A DNA stretch of 64,000 nucleotides. Origin: DATCLS01 sp036563805. Its GTDB lineage: Bacteria > Actinomycetota > Acidimicrobiia > Acidimicrobiales > VFJN01. Position 1 is the first letter of the stretch. Each line of letters begins with the position of its first letter. Shown piece after piece: positions 23,550 through 32,279 of this stretch. The notes under the pieces are model-generated. The model saw nothing but the letters and a program-made list of their open reading frames with translations. It ran no database searches and was not told where the DNA came from. A program made the position numbers and the translations under genes. The stretch covers positions 1-64,000 of the forward strand of contig DATCLS010000034.1 of the NCBI GenBank assembly GCA_036563805.1, read 5' to 3'.

Positions 23550-25199
23550 ATGGGCGCCACCCACGAGGTCACCAACCAGCCCCCGCCGCTCGAGGACTAC
23601 GACGTCTTCGGCACCGACGTCGCCCTGGTCGAGGCCACCGAGCGCGAGGGCGCGGGCTGGGCCGCGGACGACCTCCACGCCCTCGGCCTCATGGCCGGGT
23701 CGCCCGAGGCCATCGGCTGGGGCGTCGCCGCCAACCGCTACCCGCCCGAGCTGCACACCCACGACCGGTTCGGCCACCGGATCGACGCCGTCACCTACCA
23801 CCCGGCGTACCACGAGCTCATGCGCGTGGCCGTCGGCCACGGGCTGCACGGCGCGCCCTGGGCGGTCGACCGGCCCGGCGCCCACGTGGCCCGCGCCGCC
23901 GGCTTCATCGTGTGGTCGCAGGTCGACGCCGGCCACGGCTGCCCGATCTCGATGACCTACTCGGTCGTCCCCGCCCTGCGGGCCGCGCCCCGCGAGCTGG
24001 CCGACGAGTGGGTCCCCAAGCTGGTGGCCCGGGCCTACGACCCCCGCGACGTCCCCGCCCGCGACAAGGCCGGGGCGCTGGCCGGCATGGGCATGACCGA
24101 GAAGCAGGGCGGCTCCGACGTGCGGGCCAACACGACCCGGGCCGAGCCGCTCGGCGTCGGCGACGGCGTCCACCGGCTGACCGGGCACAAGTGGTTCTGC
24201 TCGGCGCCGATGTCCGACCTGTTCCTGATGCTGGCCCAGGCGCCGGGCGGTCTGTCGTGCTTCCTGGTCCCGCGGTGGCTGCCCGACGGCCAGCGCAACA
24301 CCGGGTTCCAGCTCCAGCGGCTCAAGGACAAGCTGGGCAACCGGTCCAACGCCTCGAGCGAGGTCGAGCTCGACGGCGCGGTGGGCTGGCTGGTGGGGGA
24401 GGAGGGCCGCGGCGTCCGGACGATCATCGAGATGGTCACCCACACCCGGCTCGACTGCGTGCTGGGGGCGGCGGCCACGATGCGGCAGGCGACGGTCCAG
24501 GCGCTGCACCACGCCGCCCACCGCCACGCCTTCGGCGCCGCGCTGGCCGACCAGCCGCTGATGCGCAACGTGCTGGCCGACCTGGCCATCGAGTCGGAGG
24601 CCGCCACCGTCACCGCCCTCCGCCTGGCCCGGGCGTTCGACGAGGCCAACCGGGGCGACGCCGGGGCCGACGCCTTCCGCCGCCTGGCCACCGCGGTGGG
24701 CAAGTACTGGGTGTGCAAGCGCCAGCCGGTCCACGTAGCCGAGGCGCTCGAGTGCCTGGGCGGCAACGGGTACGTCGAGGAGTCGCCGATGCCCCGGTTG
24801 TTCCGGGAGAGCCCGCTGAACGGCATCTGGGAGGGGTCGGGCAACGTGATCTGCCTCGACGTCCTGCGGGCCGTGGCCCGGGAGCCCGCCGTGATCGAGG
24901 CGTTCCTGGGCGAGGTGGAGGCCGTCCGGGGGGCCGACGAGCGGCTCGACGCCGCCGTCGCCCGCATCCGCACCGAGCTGGGCGACGTCTACGGCATCGA
25001 GGCCCGGGCCCGCCGGGTGGTCGAGGCCATGGCGCTGGCCCTGCAGGCCAGCCTGCTGATCCGGCACAGCCACCCGGCCGTGGCCGAGGCGTTCTGCGCC
25101 TCCCGGCTCGGGGGCGACGCCGGCCTGGCGTTCGGCACGCTCCCGCCGGGCACCGACGTCGGCACGATCGTGGAGCGGGCGCGGCCCAAGCTGGGCTGA
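23550..25199 (+). CDS. aidB: Acyl-CoA dehydrogenase, AidB type
   Basis: A 549-residue flavoprotein. AidB features are the long N-terminal domain (NRYPPELHTHDRFGHRID), then GMGMTEKQGGSDVRANTT, GHKWFCSAPMSDLFLMLAQA, KDKLGNRSNASSEVELDGA and the C-terminal ECLGGNGYVEESPMPRLFRE with IWEGSGNVICLDVLRA. E. coli AidB belongs to the adaptive response to alkylation and binds DNA through a C-terminal domain; its main substrate is unsettled. Many actinobacterial members sit in lipid gene sets instead. The ATG has a GACAAT hexamer 6 nt upstream. It ends against a 24-bp palindrome shared with convergent tauD. Confidence 0.88.
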   Translation: MGATHEVTNQPPPLEDYDVFGTDVALVEATEREGAGWAADDLHALGLMAGSPEAIGWGVAANRYPPELHTHDRFGHRIDAVTYHPAYHELMRVAVGHGLHGAPWAVDRPGAHVARAAGFIVWSQVDAGHGCPISMTYSVVPALRAAPRELADEWVPKLVARAYDPRDVPARDKAGALAGMGMTEKQGGSDVRANTTRAEPLGVGDGVHRLTGHKWFCSAPMSDLFLMLAQAPGGLSCFLVPRWLPDGQRNTGFQLQRLKDKLGNRSNASSEVELDGAVGWLVGEEGRGVRTIIEMVTHTRLDCVLGAAATMRQATVQALHHAAHRHAFGAALADQPLMRNVLADLAIESEAATVTALRLARAFDEANRGDAGADAFRRLATAVGKYWVCKRQPVHVAEALECLGGNGYVEESPMPRLFRESPLNGIWEGSGNVICLDVLRAVAREPAVIEAFLGEVEAVRGADERLDAAVARIRTELGDVYGIEARARRVVEAMALALQASLLIRHSHPAVAEAFCASRLGGDAGLAFGTLPPGTDVGTIVERARPKLG

Positions 25200-25204
25200 G
25201 GCGC

Positions 25205-25228
25205 CGGCCCGGCGGGCCCGCCGGGCCG
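25205..25228. terminator. palindromic bidirectional terminator
   Basis: A perfect 24-bp GC-only palindrome filling most of the 34-bp gap between the convergent aidB and tauD stops. It would fold into a 10-bp stem with a 4-nt loop in either transcript. Confidence 0.6.
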
Positions 25229-25233
25229 CCCGC

Positions 25234-26199
25234 CTACGGCGCCTGGAACCCCTCGCCGCCGTCGCCGGCGAGGGCGTAGGACCGCGAGCCGTCGGGTCCG
25301 ACCGGCACGTCGCCGGCCAGCGTGATGCGCTGCATGGACCGGTGGGCGCCGGGCGGCACGTCGGTGGGCACCAGGTGGCAGGTGGCCCGGTTGTCCCAGA
25401 AGGCGATGCTGTCGGGCTCCCACCGGAACCGGCAGGTGAACGTCGGGTCGGCGAGGTGCTCGTAGAGCAGGGCGAGCACGTGCCGGCCCTCGCGCCGGCT
25501 GAGCTCGACGATGTGGTCGGTGAAGTTGGGGTTGACGAACAGGCCCTTCTCGCCGGTCTCGGGGTGGACCCGCACGACGGGGTGCACGGCCCGCAGGTCC
25601 CGCGACTGGAACTGCTGCTTGAGCTTGGACGGCATCTCGCCCCGGCTCAGCGGGATGACGTTGCGGTGGACGGCGTGGAGCTGGTCGCACAGGGCCTGCA
25701 GCTCGGGCGACAGCGCCTCGTAGGCGGCGACCAGGTTGGTCCACTGCGTGTCGCCGCCGTACTCGGGGACGACCACGCCGCGCAGGATCGACGCCATCGG
25801 CGGGGCCGCCAGGAACGTGACGTCGGTGTGCCACCGGCTCTCGGTGGTGAAGGACGGCCGGTCGCCGTCGCCCTCGTTGGCGGCCATGAGCTGGTTGTCG
25901 AGCAGCAGGATCTCGGGGTGGTCAGGGAAGACCGCGGGCAGCGTCGGGTGGGCCGGCGTCACCTCGCCGAAGTAGCGGCCGAACGCCACGTGCTGGGCCT
26001 GGGTGATGTGCTGGTCGCGGAAGAACACGACCTTGTAGCGCAGGAGGGTGGCCCGGATGCCGGCGACGGTGGCCTCGTCGAGCGGCCGGGTCAGGTCGAC
26101 GCCGTGGATCTCGGCGCCGATCCGGCCGGCCACCGGCCGGACCTCGAACGGCACGTCGGGCGTGTCCGACGTCGTGGCGTCGGGCATCACGGTGGTCAT
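25234..26199 (-). CDS. TauD/TfdA family alpha-ketoglutarate-dependent dioxygenase
   Basis: A 321-residue iron(II)/2-oxoglutarate oxygenase. The iron ligands are the HxD pair in SRWHTDVTF and the distal His in the C-terminal part, with HRSMQRITLAGD carrying the arginine for 2-oxoglutarate. Motifs VFFRDQHIT and FWDNRATCH are typical of taurine or alkylsulfatase-type members. The substrate could be taurine, an alkyl sulfate or a phenoxy acid; the sequence does not decide. ATG 26199 has an AGGAGG site and overlaps the tetR stop (ATGA), so it is the second gene of a tetR-tauD operon. Confidence 0.88.
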   Translation of the reverse strand: MTTVMPDATTSDTPDVPFEVRPVAGRIGAEIHGVDLTRPLDEATVAGIRATLLRYKVVFFRDQHITQAQHVAFGRYFGEVTPAHPTLPAVFPDHPEILLLDNQLMAANEGDGDRPSFTTESRWHTDVTFLAAPPMASILRGVVVPEYGGDTQWTNLVAAYEALSPELQALCDQLHAVHRNVIPLSRGEMPSKLKQQFQSRDLRAVHPVVRVHPETGEKGLFVNPNFTDHIVELSRREGRHVLALLYEHLADPTFTCRFRWEPDSIAFWDNRATCHLVPTDVPPGAHRSMQRITLAGDVPVGPDGSRSYALAGDGGEGFQAP

Positions 26200-26858
26200 G
26201 CGGGCCTCCTGTGGTGGAGCAGGGCGGCGGTCTCGGGTGAGACCGGCGCGGTGGCCAGCGCGACGGCGGTGTCGACCAGGCCGGACAGGAACAGCGATCG
26301 CTCGGGGAGCCCCTGGTGGGGCCCGTACTGGATGAGGTGCTCGCGGTCGGCGAGGGCGTGGGCCATGTGGCCGCAGAACAACACCCAGCGGCTCGCACGC
26401 ACGGCGGGCGGGATGCCGAGGTCGGCGAGCGCGGCGTCGAACCGCTGCTGGACCTGGTGCATGCCCTGCGTCCACGGCTGGCGGCTCAGGTCGGTGGGCG
26501 CCGTGCCCTCGACGGTGGCGGCCTGCCGGGCGAACCGCAGGTACCAGCTCGGCCGGCCCACGTCGCCGAGCATCTCGCTGAGCGGGTAGAGGAACGCCTC
26601 GGCCAGGCCCCGCACGTCGGTGCCGCGGCCCGACGCGTCGAGCGCCGCCAGCACGGCCTCGCGCCGGGCGTTGATCGGCTCCATGCGGTGGCGGAACACG
26701 GCGTCGATCAGGCCCGCCTTCGAGCCGAAGTGGTAGCGGACCGCCCCGGTGTTGCGCTGGCCGGCCGCCGCGCCGATCTCCCGCAGCGACACGCCGTTGA
26801 CGCCGCGCTCGGCGAACAGGCGCTCGGCCGTCTCGATCAGCCGCAGCCGGGTGTCCAC
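26196..26858 (-). CDS. TetR family transcriptional regulator (of tauD)
   Basis: A 220-residue regulator. The DNA-binding helices are RLIETAERLFAERGVNGVSL and IGAAAGQRNTGAVRYHF, followed by GSKAGLIDAVFRHRM. The C-terminal ligand domain is unremarkable. The GTG start follows a TAACGT hexamer at 6 nt, and that hexamer adjoins an 18-bp near-perfect palindrome, so the protein most likely represses its own leaderless promoter and hence the coupled dioxygenase. The inducer is probably the dioxygenase substrate or product. Confidence 0.85.
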   Translation of the reverse strand: MDTRLRLIETAERLFAERGVNGVSLREIGAAAGQRNTGAVRYHFGSKAGLIDAVFRHRMEPINARREAVLAALDASGRGTDVRGLAEAFLYPLSEMLGDVGRPSWYLRFARQAATVEGTAPTDLSRQPWTQGMHQVQQRFDAALADLGIPPAVRASRWVLFCGHMAHALADREHLIQYGPHQGLPERSLFLSGLVDTAVALATAPVSPETAALLHHRRPA

Positions 26859-26864
26859 GCACTG

Positions 26865-26870
26865 ACGTTA
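26865..26870 (-). promoter_or_regulatory. putative -10 element of tetR-tauD
   Basis: TAACGT on the minus strand, 6 nt before the GTG start of tetR. Its upstream end overlaps the palindrome at 26868-26885. Confidence 0.5.
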
Positions 26871-26885
26871 ACTCACGTGGGTTAA
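26868..26885. promoter_or_regulatory. TetR operator of tetR-tauD
   Basis: TTAACTCACGTGGGTTAA: an 18-bp palindrome with a single mismatched pair and a CACGTG core, 10-27 bp before the regulator's start and overlapping its putative -10. A second short palindrome, GCGCTAGCGC (26888-26897), follows, just before the stop of the upstream gene. Confidence 0.7.
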
Positions 26886-26900
26886 TCGCGCTAGCGCCTG

Positions 26901-28505
26901 CTATCCCTCGACGTAGGCGTCGGCGAACACCACGACGGCGGTCTGGTTGAAGGCCAGCCCGTGGACCCGATCGTTCCAGACGATCACCTGCTCGGTGGCG
27001 GCCAGCGGCACGGACGGCACCGTCTCGTGCCAGATCTCCTCGACCGCGGCCAGCGCCTCGCGCTGCTCGTCGGCCGGGGCGGCCCGCAGGGCGTCGAGGG
27101 CCGCATCCATCTCGGGATCCGCGTAGCCGGCGAAGTTGTTGGCGGCGTCGCTCCGGTAGCGGCCGAGGGTCGCCCACGGGCTCGACTGGTTGATGTTGTC
27201 GCCCCAGCAGGCCAGGTCGTAGTCCGCGTCGACGATCACCCGCGAGATCAGGTCCTGGGTGTCGAGGTCGTGGTCGGCGTCGACCTCGAAGCCGACGGCC
27301 TCGAGCTGGGCCTCGAGGGCGATGGCCGACTCGATCCGCGCGGGCGAGTTGTCGCACAGCAGGCGAATGGTGCCGTCCCACTCGCCCTCGGCGCGCACCT
27401 CCTCGACCAGGTCGGCCGCCCGCTCCGGATCCGGCTCCGGCGGCTCGACACCGGTGGCGTAGCGAGAGTCGGGATGGATGACCGCCCTGGTCGGCAGGCC
27501 CGTCCCCTCGTTCACCCGCTGGTCGACCTGCTCGGGGTCGATGGCCAGCGCCACGGCCCGGCGGACCCGCACGTCGGCCGTCGCCGGTCGGGAGCCCCGC
27601 ACCCCGTTGTTCACCAGTACCATCTGGCCCAGGTCGACCAGGTCCGTGAACTCGTTGACGCCCTCGGAGCGGGCCTGCTCGACCACGAGCGGCTCCCGCA
27701 GGAACGCGACGTCGACCTCGCCCTGCTGGAAGGCCTCGTAGGTGGCCTGGGCGCCGGGGATGGCGACGAACCGGATCTCCTCGATGCACACCGGCCCGCC
27801 CCAGTAGTCGTCGCGGGCCTCGAGCACGATCTCCTCGCCCGGCGCGTAGCGGGCCGCCTCGTAGGGCCCGACCCCGGCGCCGGTGGGATCGGTGTTCAGG
27901 CCCTCCGCGCCCCGCTCGGCCAGCACGGCCGGGTTGACGACCATCCCCGGCCGCTCGGCCAGCAGGTAGGGGAACGTCGCCCACGGCCGGTCGAGCTCGA
28001 ACACCATGGTCAGGTCGTCGACGATCCGCATGCGGCGGACCGTGGCGGCCCGGTACGAGGCGGTGGACCGGTTGGCGGGGTCGCGGTGGCGCTCGACGCT
28101 GGCCCGCACGGCCTCGGTCGTCAACGGGTCGCCGTTGCCGAACGTGACGCCGGACCGCAGCGTGAGCGTCCACTCGGTGAAGTCGGCGTTGGGTTCGAGC
28201 GACTCCGCCACCTGGGGCACGAACTCGCCCGAGTCCTGGTCGTAGCGCACGAGCGTGTCGTAGACGGCGGCCAGCTCGGTCTCGCCCGAGACGCCACCGC
28301 CGGCCACCCGCACCGGGTCGAACCCGTTGGGCGGCGAGAACGTTCCCATCGTGAGCGAGCCGCCGACGCGCTCGGCGGTGCACGCCCCGCGGGCGTCGTC
28401 CCCGGCGCCGGAGCCGTCGCCGTCCCCGCCGCCGCAGGCGGTGGCGCCGGCCAGCGCGGCGACGGCCAAGGCCAGGCCGCATGCGGTCCGCGTCCTCCCC
28501 CTCAT
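26901..28505 (-). CDS. ABC transporter solute-binding lipoprotein, SBP_bac_5 family
   Basis: A 534-residue secreted lipoprotein. The N-terminus has MRGRTRT, a hydrophobic core and the lipobox AGATAC with Cys at about 24, followed by a Gly/Asp-rich linker. The mature part fits the peptide/nickel-binding family: GGSLTMGTFSPPNGFDP, EWTLTLRSGVTFGNGDPL, TGAGVGPYEAARY and RRAVALAIDPE. Such proteins capture peptides, nickel or sugars for an ABC importer, but no permease or ATPase genes are adjacent. It is upstream of tetR-tauD on the same strand with only 42 bp between, so it might be linked to substrate uptake for the dioxygenase. A purine-rich GGGGGAGAGGG precedes the ATG. Confidence 0.87.
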   Translation of the reverse strand: MRGRTRTACGLALAVAALAGATACGGGDGDGSGAGDDARGACTAERVGGSLTMGTFSPPNGFDPVRVAGGGVSGETELAAVYDTLVRYDQDSGEFVPQVAESLEPNADFTEWTLTLRSGVTFGNGDPLTTEAVRASVERHRDPANRSTASYRAATVRRMRIVDDLTMVFELDRPWATFPYLLAERPGMVVNPAVLAERGAEGLNTDPTGAGVGPYEAARYAPGEEIVLEARDDYWGGPVCIEEIRFVAIPGAQATYEAFQQGEVDVAFLREPLVVEQARSEGVNEFTDLVDLGQMVLVNNGVRGSRPATADVRVRRAVALAIDPEQVDQRVNEGTGLPTRAVIHPDSRYATGVEPPEPDPERAADLVEEVRAEGEWDGTIRLLCDNSPARIESAIALEAQLEAVGFEVDADHDLDTQDLISRVIVDADYDLACWGDNINQSSPWATLGRYRSDAANNFAGYADPEMDAALDALRAAPADEQREALAAVEEIWHETVPSVPLAATEQVIVWNDRVHGLAFNQTAVVVFADAYVEG

Positions 28506-28661
28506 GGGCCCTCTCCCCCTCCGCCCACCAGCGTTCAGAATCGTGAACTAGACTCACAAATATATCAAATACTTGTCGGTCCGGGTTGGCGAGGGGCGGC
28601 CGGGGCGGGCCTAGGGTGAGGGCGCGAGCACTCGGGGAGGGGCCGACCCGGGAGGCGCACG
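28506..28661. other. divergent promoter region with an AT-rich core
   Basis: Bases about 28535-28580 are strikingly AT-rich for this window, including CACAAATATATCAAATACTT. This is the likely shared promoter region for the solute-binding lipoprotein (minus) and cydAB (plus). No definite -35/-10 pair could be assigned. Confidence 0.5.
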
Positions 28662-30065
28662 GTGAACCTGATCGCCACGGTGGCCCAGAGCGAACCCGAG
28701 GCCCTGCTGCCGGCCCGCTGGCAGATGACCGTCACGCTCGGCTCGCACATCGTGCTCGCCTGCTTCGGCGTGGCGTTCCCGGCGATGATCTACGCCGTCC
28801 ACCGGCGGGGCCTGCGTGACGAGGACCCGGTGGCGCTCGGCCTCGCCCACCGGTGGTCGAAGGTGGCGGCGGTGCTGTTCGCGGTGGGCGCCGTGTCGGG
28901 CACGATCCTCAGCTTCGAGATGGGGCTGCTGTGGCCCGACCTGATGCGCCGGTTCGGCGACGTGCTCGGCCTGCCCTTCGCCATCGAGGGCATCGCCTTC
29001 TTCATCGAGGCGATCTTCATCGGCATCTACCTCTACGGCTGGGGGCGGCTGCCGGGCCGGGTCCACCTGGCCATGCTCGTGCCCATCGCCGTGGCCGGGG
29101 CGGTGGGGACGTTCTGCGTCCTGTCGGTCAACGCCTGGATGCAGGACCCGAGCGGCTTCCGCCTGGTCGACGGGCGGGTCGTCGACGTCGATCCCTGGGC
29201 CGCCATGTTCAACGACGCCGTGTGGCTGATGGCGCTGCACATGTGGGTGGCGACGTTCATGGTGGCCGGGTTCTGCGCCGCCGCCGTGTACGCGGCCGGC
29301 CTGCTGCGGGGCCGCGACGACCGCCACCACCGGCTCGGGTTCGTCGTCCCGTTCGCCTTCGCTTCGGTGGCCGCCCTCCTCCAGCCGGCGATCGGCCACC
29401 TGGCCGGCAGCCGCCTGGCCGAGGCCCAGCCGACCAAGCTGGCCGCCATCGAGCTGGCCGGGGAGACCGAGGAGCCGGCGTCGCTGGCCATCGGCGGCGT
29501 GCTCGTCGACGGCGAGCGGCGCGGCAGCCTCGACGTCCCCCGGCTCGGCTCGGTGTTCGCCCGCAACAGCCTCGACGCCCCGGTGCGGGGGCTCGACGAG
29601 TTCGCCGCCGACGAGCGGCCGGGCGACGGCCTGGCCACGGTCGTCCACTGGTCGTTCCAGGGGATGGTGGCCGGGGGCGTGGCGCTCCTGCTGCTGGCCG
29701 CCCTGTTCTGGGTCGGCAGCCGGCGGGGGTGGGACCCGCTGGGCCGCCGGTGGTTCCTGCGGCTGGCGGTCCTGGCCGGGCCCGTGGCGGTCGCCTGTCT
29801 GGAGCTGGGGTGGATCACCACCGAGGTCGGGCGCCAGCCCTGGATCGTCTACCGGGTCATGCGGATCGAGGAGGCCGTGACCGGCAGCGGCGGCGTGTGG
29901 ATCAGCCTGGCCGTGGTGCTGGTCGTGTACGCGGCCATGGGGGTCGGCGCCGCGGTCGTCCTGCGGTCGATGGCCCGGCGGTGGCGGGAGGGGGCGCCCC
30001 TCGACCTGCCGACGCCGTACGGGCCGCCGGCGGCGGCCGTGCCCGGGACGGGAGGTGGCCGATGA
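28662..30065 (+). CDS. cydA: Cytochrome bd ubiquinol/menaquinol oxidase subunit I
   Basis: A 467-residue membrane protein with about nine helices, the haem-bearing subunit of a high-affinity terminal oxidase that reduces oxygen to water without pumping protons. Landmarks are SRWQ-like ARWQMTVTLGSHIVL (haem b595 His at about 29), LHMWVATFMVAGF with the b558 His, and the GRQPWIVY signature after TTEVG. The Q-loop is short. The GTG start follows a GGGAGG site. The stop overlaps cydB (ATGA), so CydA and CydB are made together. No cydDC assembly genes are visible here. Confidence 0.93.
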   Translation: MNLIATVAQSEPEALLPARWQMTVTLGSHIVLACFGVAFPAMIYAVHRRGLRDEDPVALGLAHRWSKVAAVLFAVGAVSGTILSFEMGLLWPDLMRRFGDVLGLPFAIEGIAFFIEAIFIGIYLYGWGRLPGRVHLAMLVPIAVAGAVGTFCVLSVNAWMQDPSGFRLVDGRVVDVDPWAAMFNDAVWLMALHMWVATFMVAGFCAAAVYAAGLLRGRDDRHHRLGFVVPFAFASVAALLQPAIGHLAGSRLAEAQPTKLAAIELAGETEEPASLAIGGVLVDGERRGSLDVPRLGSVFARNSLDAPVRGLDEFAADERPGDGLATVVHWSFQGMVAGGVALLLLAALFWVGSRRGWDPLGRRWFLRLAVLAGPVAVACLELGWITTEVGRQPWIVYRVMRIEEAVTGSGGVWISLAVVLVVYAAMGVGAAVVLRSMARRWREGAPLDLPTPYGPPAAAVPGTGGGR

Positions 30066-31120
30066 GCCTGGTCGACGTCGTCGCCGTGATCCTGTTCCTC
30101 GGCGTCGTCGTCTACGCCCTGTTCGGCGGCGCCGACTTCGGCTCCGGCTTGTGGGACCTGACGGCGGGCGACGCCCGGCGCGGCGGCCCGCTGCGGGCAC
30201 TGATCGACACGGCCCTCGGGCCGGTGTGGGAGGCCCACCACACCTGGCTCATCTTCGTGCTCGTGTTCCTGTGGACCGGCTTCCCGTCCGGCTTCGCCGC
30301 CATCATGGAGACGCTCTACGTCCCGTTCTGGCTGGCCGGGGCGGGCATCGTGGCCCGGGGCGCGGCGTTCGCCTTCCGCAAGTTCGCCCCTGATTTGGCC
30401 TCGGCCCGGGTCTTCGGCGCCCTGTTCGCCGCCTCGTCGGTCCTCACGCCGTTCCTGTTCGGGGCGGTGGTCGGGGGCATCGCCTCCGGCCGGGTGCCGG
30501 CCGACGGCAGCGGCGACCCCTGGACGTCGTGGACCGGCCCGACCTCCCTGGTCGGCGGCGTCCTGGCCGTGCTCACCTGCTCGTTCCTGGCCGCCACGTT
30601 CCTGGTGGCCGAGGCCGACCGCCAGGGCGACCACGACCTGGCCGAGGCGTGCCGGCGCCGGGCCCTGGGCGCCGGCGTCGTCACCGGCGCGGCCGCGCTG
30701 GCCGGCATCGCTCCGCTGGCCGGCGACGCGCCCCACCTGTTCGACCGGCTGACCGGCCGGGCGCTCCCGCTCATCGTGCTGTCCGCCCTGGCCGGCACGT
30801 TCGCCCTGTGGGCCCTGTGGCGGCGCCGGCCGGCGCTGGCCCGGGTGGGAGCGGCCGGCGCCGTCGCCGCGGTGGTGGCCGGGTGGGGCGTGGCCCAGTA
30901 CCCGTGGCTGCTGGTCGACGAGCTCGAGCTGGCCGAGGCCGCCGCGGCCCGGCCCACGCTGTGGGGGCTCGCCGTCACCTTCGCCCTGGCGGCCGTGACC
31001 GTGGTCCCGGCCCTCGCCTACCTGTACTGGGTGACCCAGAGGGGCCCGATCGCCGCCGGCGCGGCGCGCGCCGGGCGGACCGGCCGCGCCGAGGGCTCCG
31101 GCCGCGCCACGCTCCGGTGA
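30062..31120 (+). CDS. cydB: Cytochrome bd oxidase subunit II
   Basis: A 352-residue membrane protein with about eight helices. Family motifs include LFGGADFGSGLWDL at the N-terminus, GPVWEAHHTWLIFVLVFLWT and RGAAFAFRKFAPD. It pairs with CydA in the bd oxidase complex in the cytoplasmic membrane. It overlaps cydA by four bases and ends 22 bp before the 3' end of the convergent tRNA gene. The C-terminal tail after YWVTQRG is Arg/Gly/Ala-rich and not conserved. Confidence 0.92.
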   Translation: MSLVDVVAVILFLGVVVYALFGGADFGSGLWDLTAGDARRGGPLRALIDTALGPVWEAHHTWLIFVLVFLWTGFPSGFAAIMETLYVPFWLAGAGIVARGAAFAFRKFAPDLASARVFGALFAASSVLTPFLFGAVVGGIASGRVPADGSGDPWTSWTGPTSLVGGVLAVLTCSFLAATFLVAEADRQGDHDLAEACRRRALGAGVVTGAAALAGIAPLAGDAPHLFDRLTGRALPLIVLSALAGTFALWALWRRRPALARVGAAGAVAAVVAGWGVAQYPWLLVDELELAEAAAARPTLWGLAVTFALAAVTVVPALAYLYWVTQRGPIAAGAARAGRTGRAEGSGRATLR

Positions 31121-31142
31121 CGGGCGCCGATACGCGCCACAG

Positions 31143-31215
31143 AGCCCGAGGCGGGGCTCGAACCCGCGGCCTGACGCTTACAAGGCGCCTGCTCTGCCAG
31201 CTGAGCTACTCGGGC
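31143..31215 (-). tRNA. tRNA-Thr (anticodon TGT)
   Basis: A 73-nt cloverleaf: acceptor GCCCGAG paired with CTCGGGC, D-stem GCTC/GAGC, anticodon stem GGCGC/GCGTC with one G-U pair, loop CTTGTAA giving anticodon TGT, and T-arm GCGGG-TTCGAAC-CCCGC. The discriminator base is T and CCA is not encoded. It reads ACA and probably other Thr codons by wobble. It lies convergent to cydB and divergent from the DUF3263 gene. Confidence 0.95.
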
Positions 31216-31370
31216 GTCGGACGCGACCCTACCCTCGCCGCACGGCGGCGCCGCCCGATCACGTGGTGGATCCCGTGCGATCCCGGCCGACCGGGGATCG
31301 ACCGGCGGCCGACCGGCCGAGCGGACGGGGGGTCCTTGCATCGCGAGGGTGGGCGGGCCAGCCTGTCCGA

Positions 31371-31628
31371 GTGGCACTCTCCGATCGGGACCGGGCGATC
31401 CTCGCGTTCGAGAGGTCCTGGTGGACCATCCCCGGCGCCAAGGGAGAGGCCATCACCGCCCGGCTCGGCCTCTCGCCGACCCGGTACTACGAGTTGCTCA
31501 ACGCCCTGATCGACGACCGCGATGCGCTGGCTCACGACCCGCTCCTCATCCGCCGCCTGCGCCGTCAGCGCCGGGAGCGCCGCCGCGCGCGGGTCGAGGG
31601 CCCGACGCGCCGTGGGCACGCCCGGTGA
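31371..31628 (+). CDS. DUF3263 protein
   Basis: An 85-residue, strongly conserved actinobacterial protein: LSDRDRAILAFERSWW, then PGAKGEAITARLGLSPTRYYELLNALID and DPLLIRRLRRQRR. The middle looks like a winged or simple helix-turn-helix (ITARLGLSPTRYYELL), so DNA binding is plausible but unproven. The GTG at 31371 is chosen because conservation begins at once. In mycobacteria the homologous gene sits directly before the LytR_C gene virR, and the same order is kept here, 35 bp apart. Confidence 0.85.
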   Translation: MALSDRDRAILAFERSWWTIPGAKGEAITARLGLSPTRYYELLNALIDDRDALAHDPLLIRRLRRQRRERRRARVEGPTRRGHAR

Positions 31629-31663
31629 GGCGGCGGTGACGCGCCCACCGAGGAGGCAGCCCG

Positions 31664-32191
31664 ATGGAACCTGAGCGGCCCACGGCCCGCTCGAGCCCGG
31701 CGCGGGGCGTGGCGCTCATCGCCACGGCCGTCATCCTGGGCCTGTTCATCGTGCGGAACGGGTTCGACACGCCGTCGTCGGCCGACCCCGACCCGGCCAC
31801 CGAGGAGTCGGCGGGCACGACCGCGCCCCCGGCCGAGGGCGGCGGCGAGGGCGGCGAGTCGACGACCACCACGGCGGCCCCGGCGGCCCGCCCGCCGTCC
31901 GAGGTCACCGTGGTCGTGGCCAACGCCTCGGGCGTGAACGGCGCGGCCGCCCAGCTCACCGACACCCTGGCGGGCCAGGGCTACCAGACCGCGCCCGGCC
32001 TCAACGCCCCGAGCTCGGTAGCGACGACGCAGATCCTGTACCTCGAGGGCTTCGAGCAGGAGGCGCTGGCGCTGGCCAGCACGATCCAGGCCCCGGCCGA
32101 GGGCGTGGCTCCCATGCCCCAGCCCCCGCCGGTCGACCTGGGGCCGGCCCAGCTGCTGGTGATGCTCGGCCCCGACCTGGCCGGCGGCTGA
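31664..32191 (+). CDS. LytR C-terminal-domain membrane protein (VirR-like)
   Basis: A 175-residue protein with a short cytosolic N-terminus, one membrane helix (VALIATAVILGLFIVRNG), a Pro/Glu/Thr-rich linker (about 40-75) and a LytR_C domain starting EVTVVVANASGVNGAAAQLT. This domain is thought to bind peptidoglycan or wall polymers; mycobacterial VirR (Rv0431) affects vesicle release and wall integrity. ATG 31664 has an AGGAGG site 7 nt upstream. Co-transcription with the DUF3263 gene is likely. Confidence 0.85.
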   Translation: MEPERPTARSSPARGVALIATAVILGLFIVRNGFDTPSSADPDPATEESAGTTAPPAEGGGEGGESTTTTAAPAARPPSEVTVVVANASGVNGAAAQLTDTLAGQGYQTAPGLNAPSSVATTQILYLEGFEQEALALASTIQAPAEGVAPMPQPPPVDLGPAQLLVMLGPDLAGG

Positions 32192-32279
32192 CCGACCGGC
32201 CGACCGCCCGGCTGACCCGGCCGCCGACCGTGACCGTCGCGGGGCAGCGGCCGTGGCATCTGCTACACCTGCACTCGCG

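Noticed and set aside
28543..28557. GTGAACTAGACTCAC as an operator for the binding-protein or cydAB promoter
   Set aside because: Only the outer 4 bp of each arm match; the inner bases break the symmetry.
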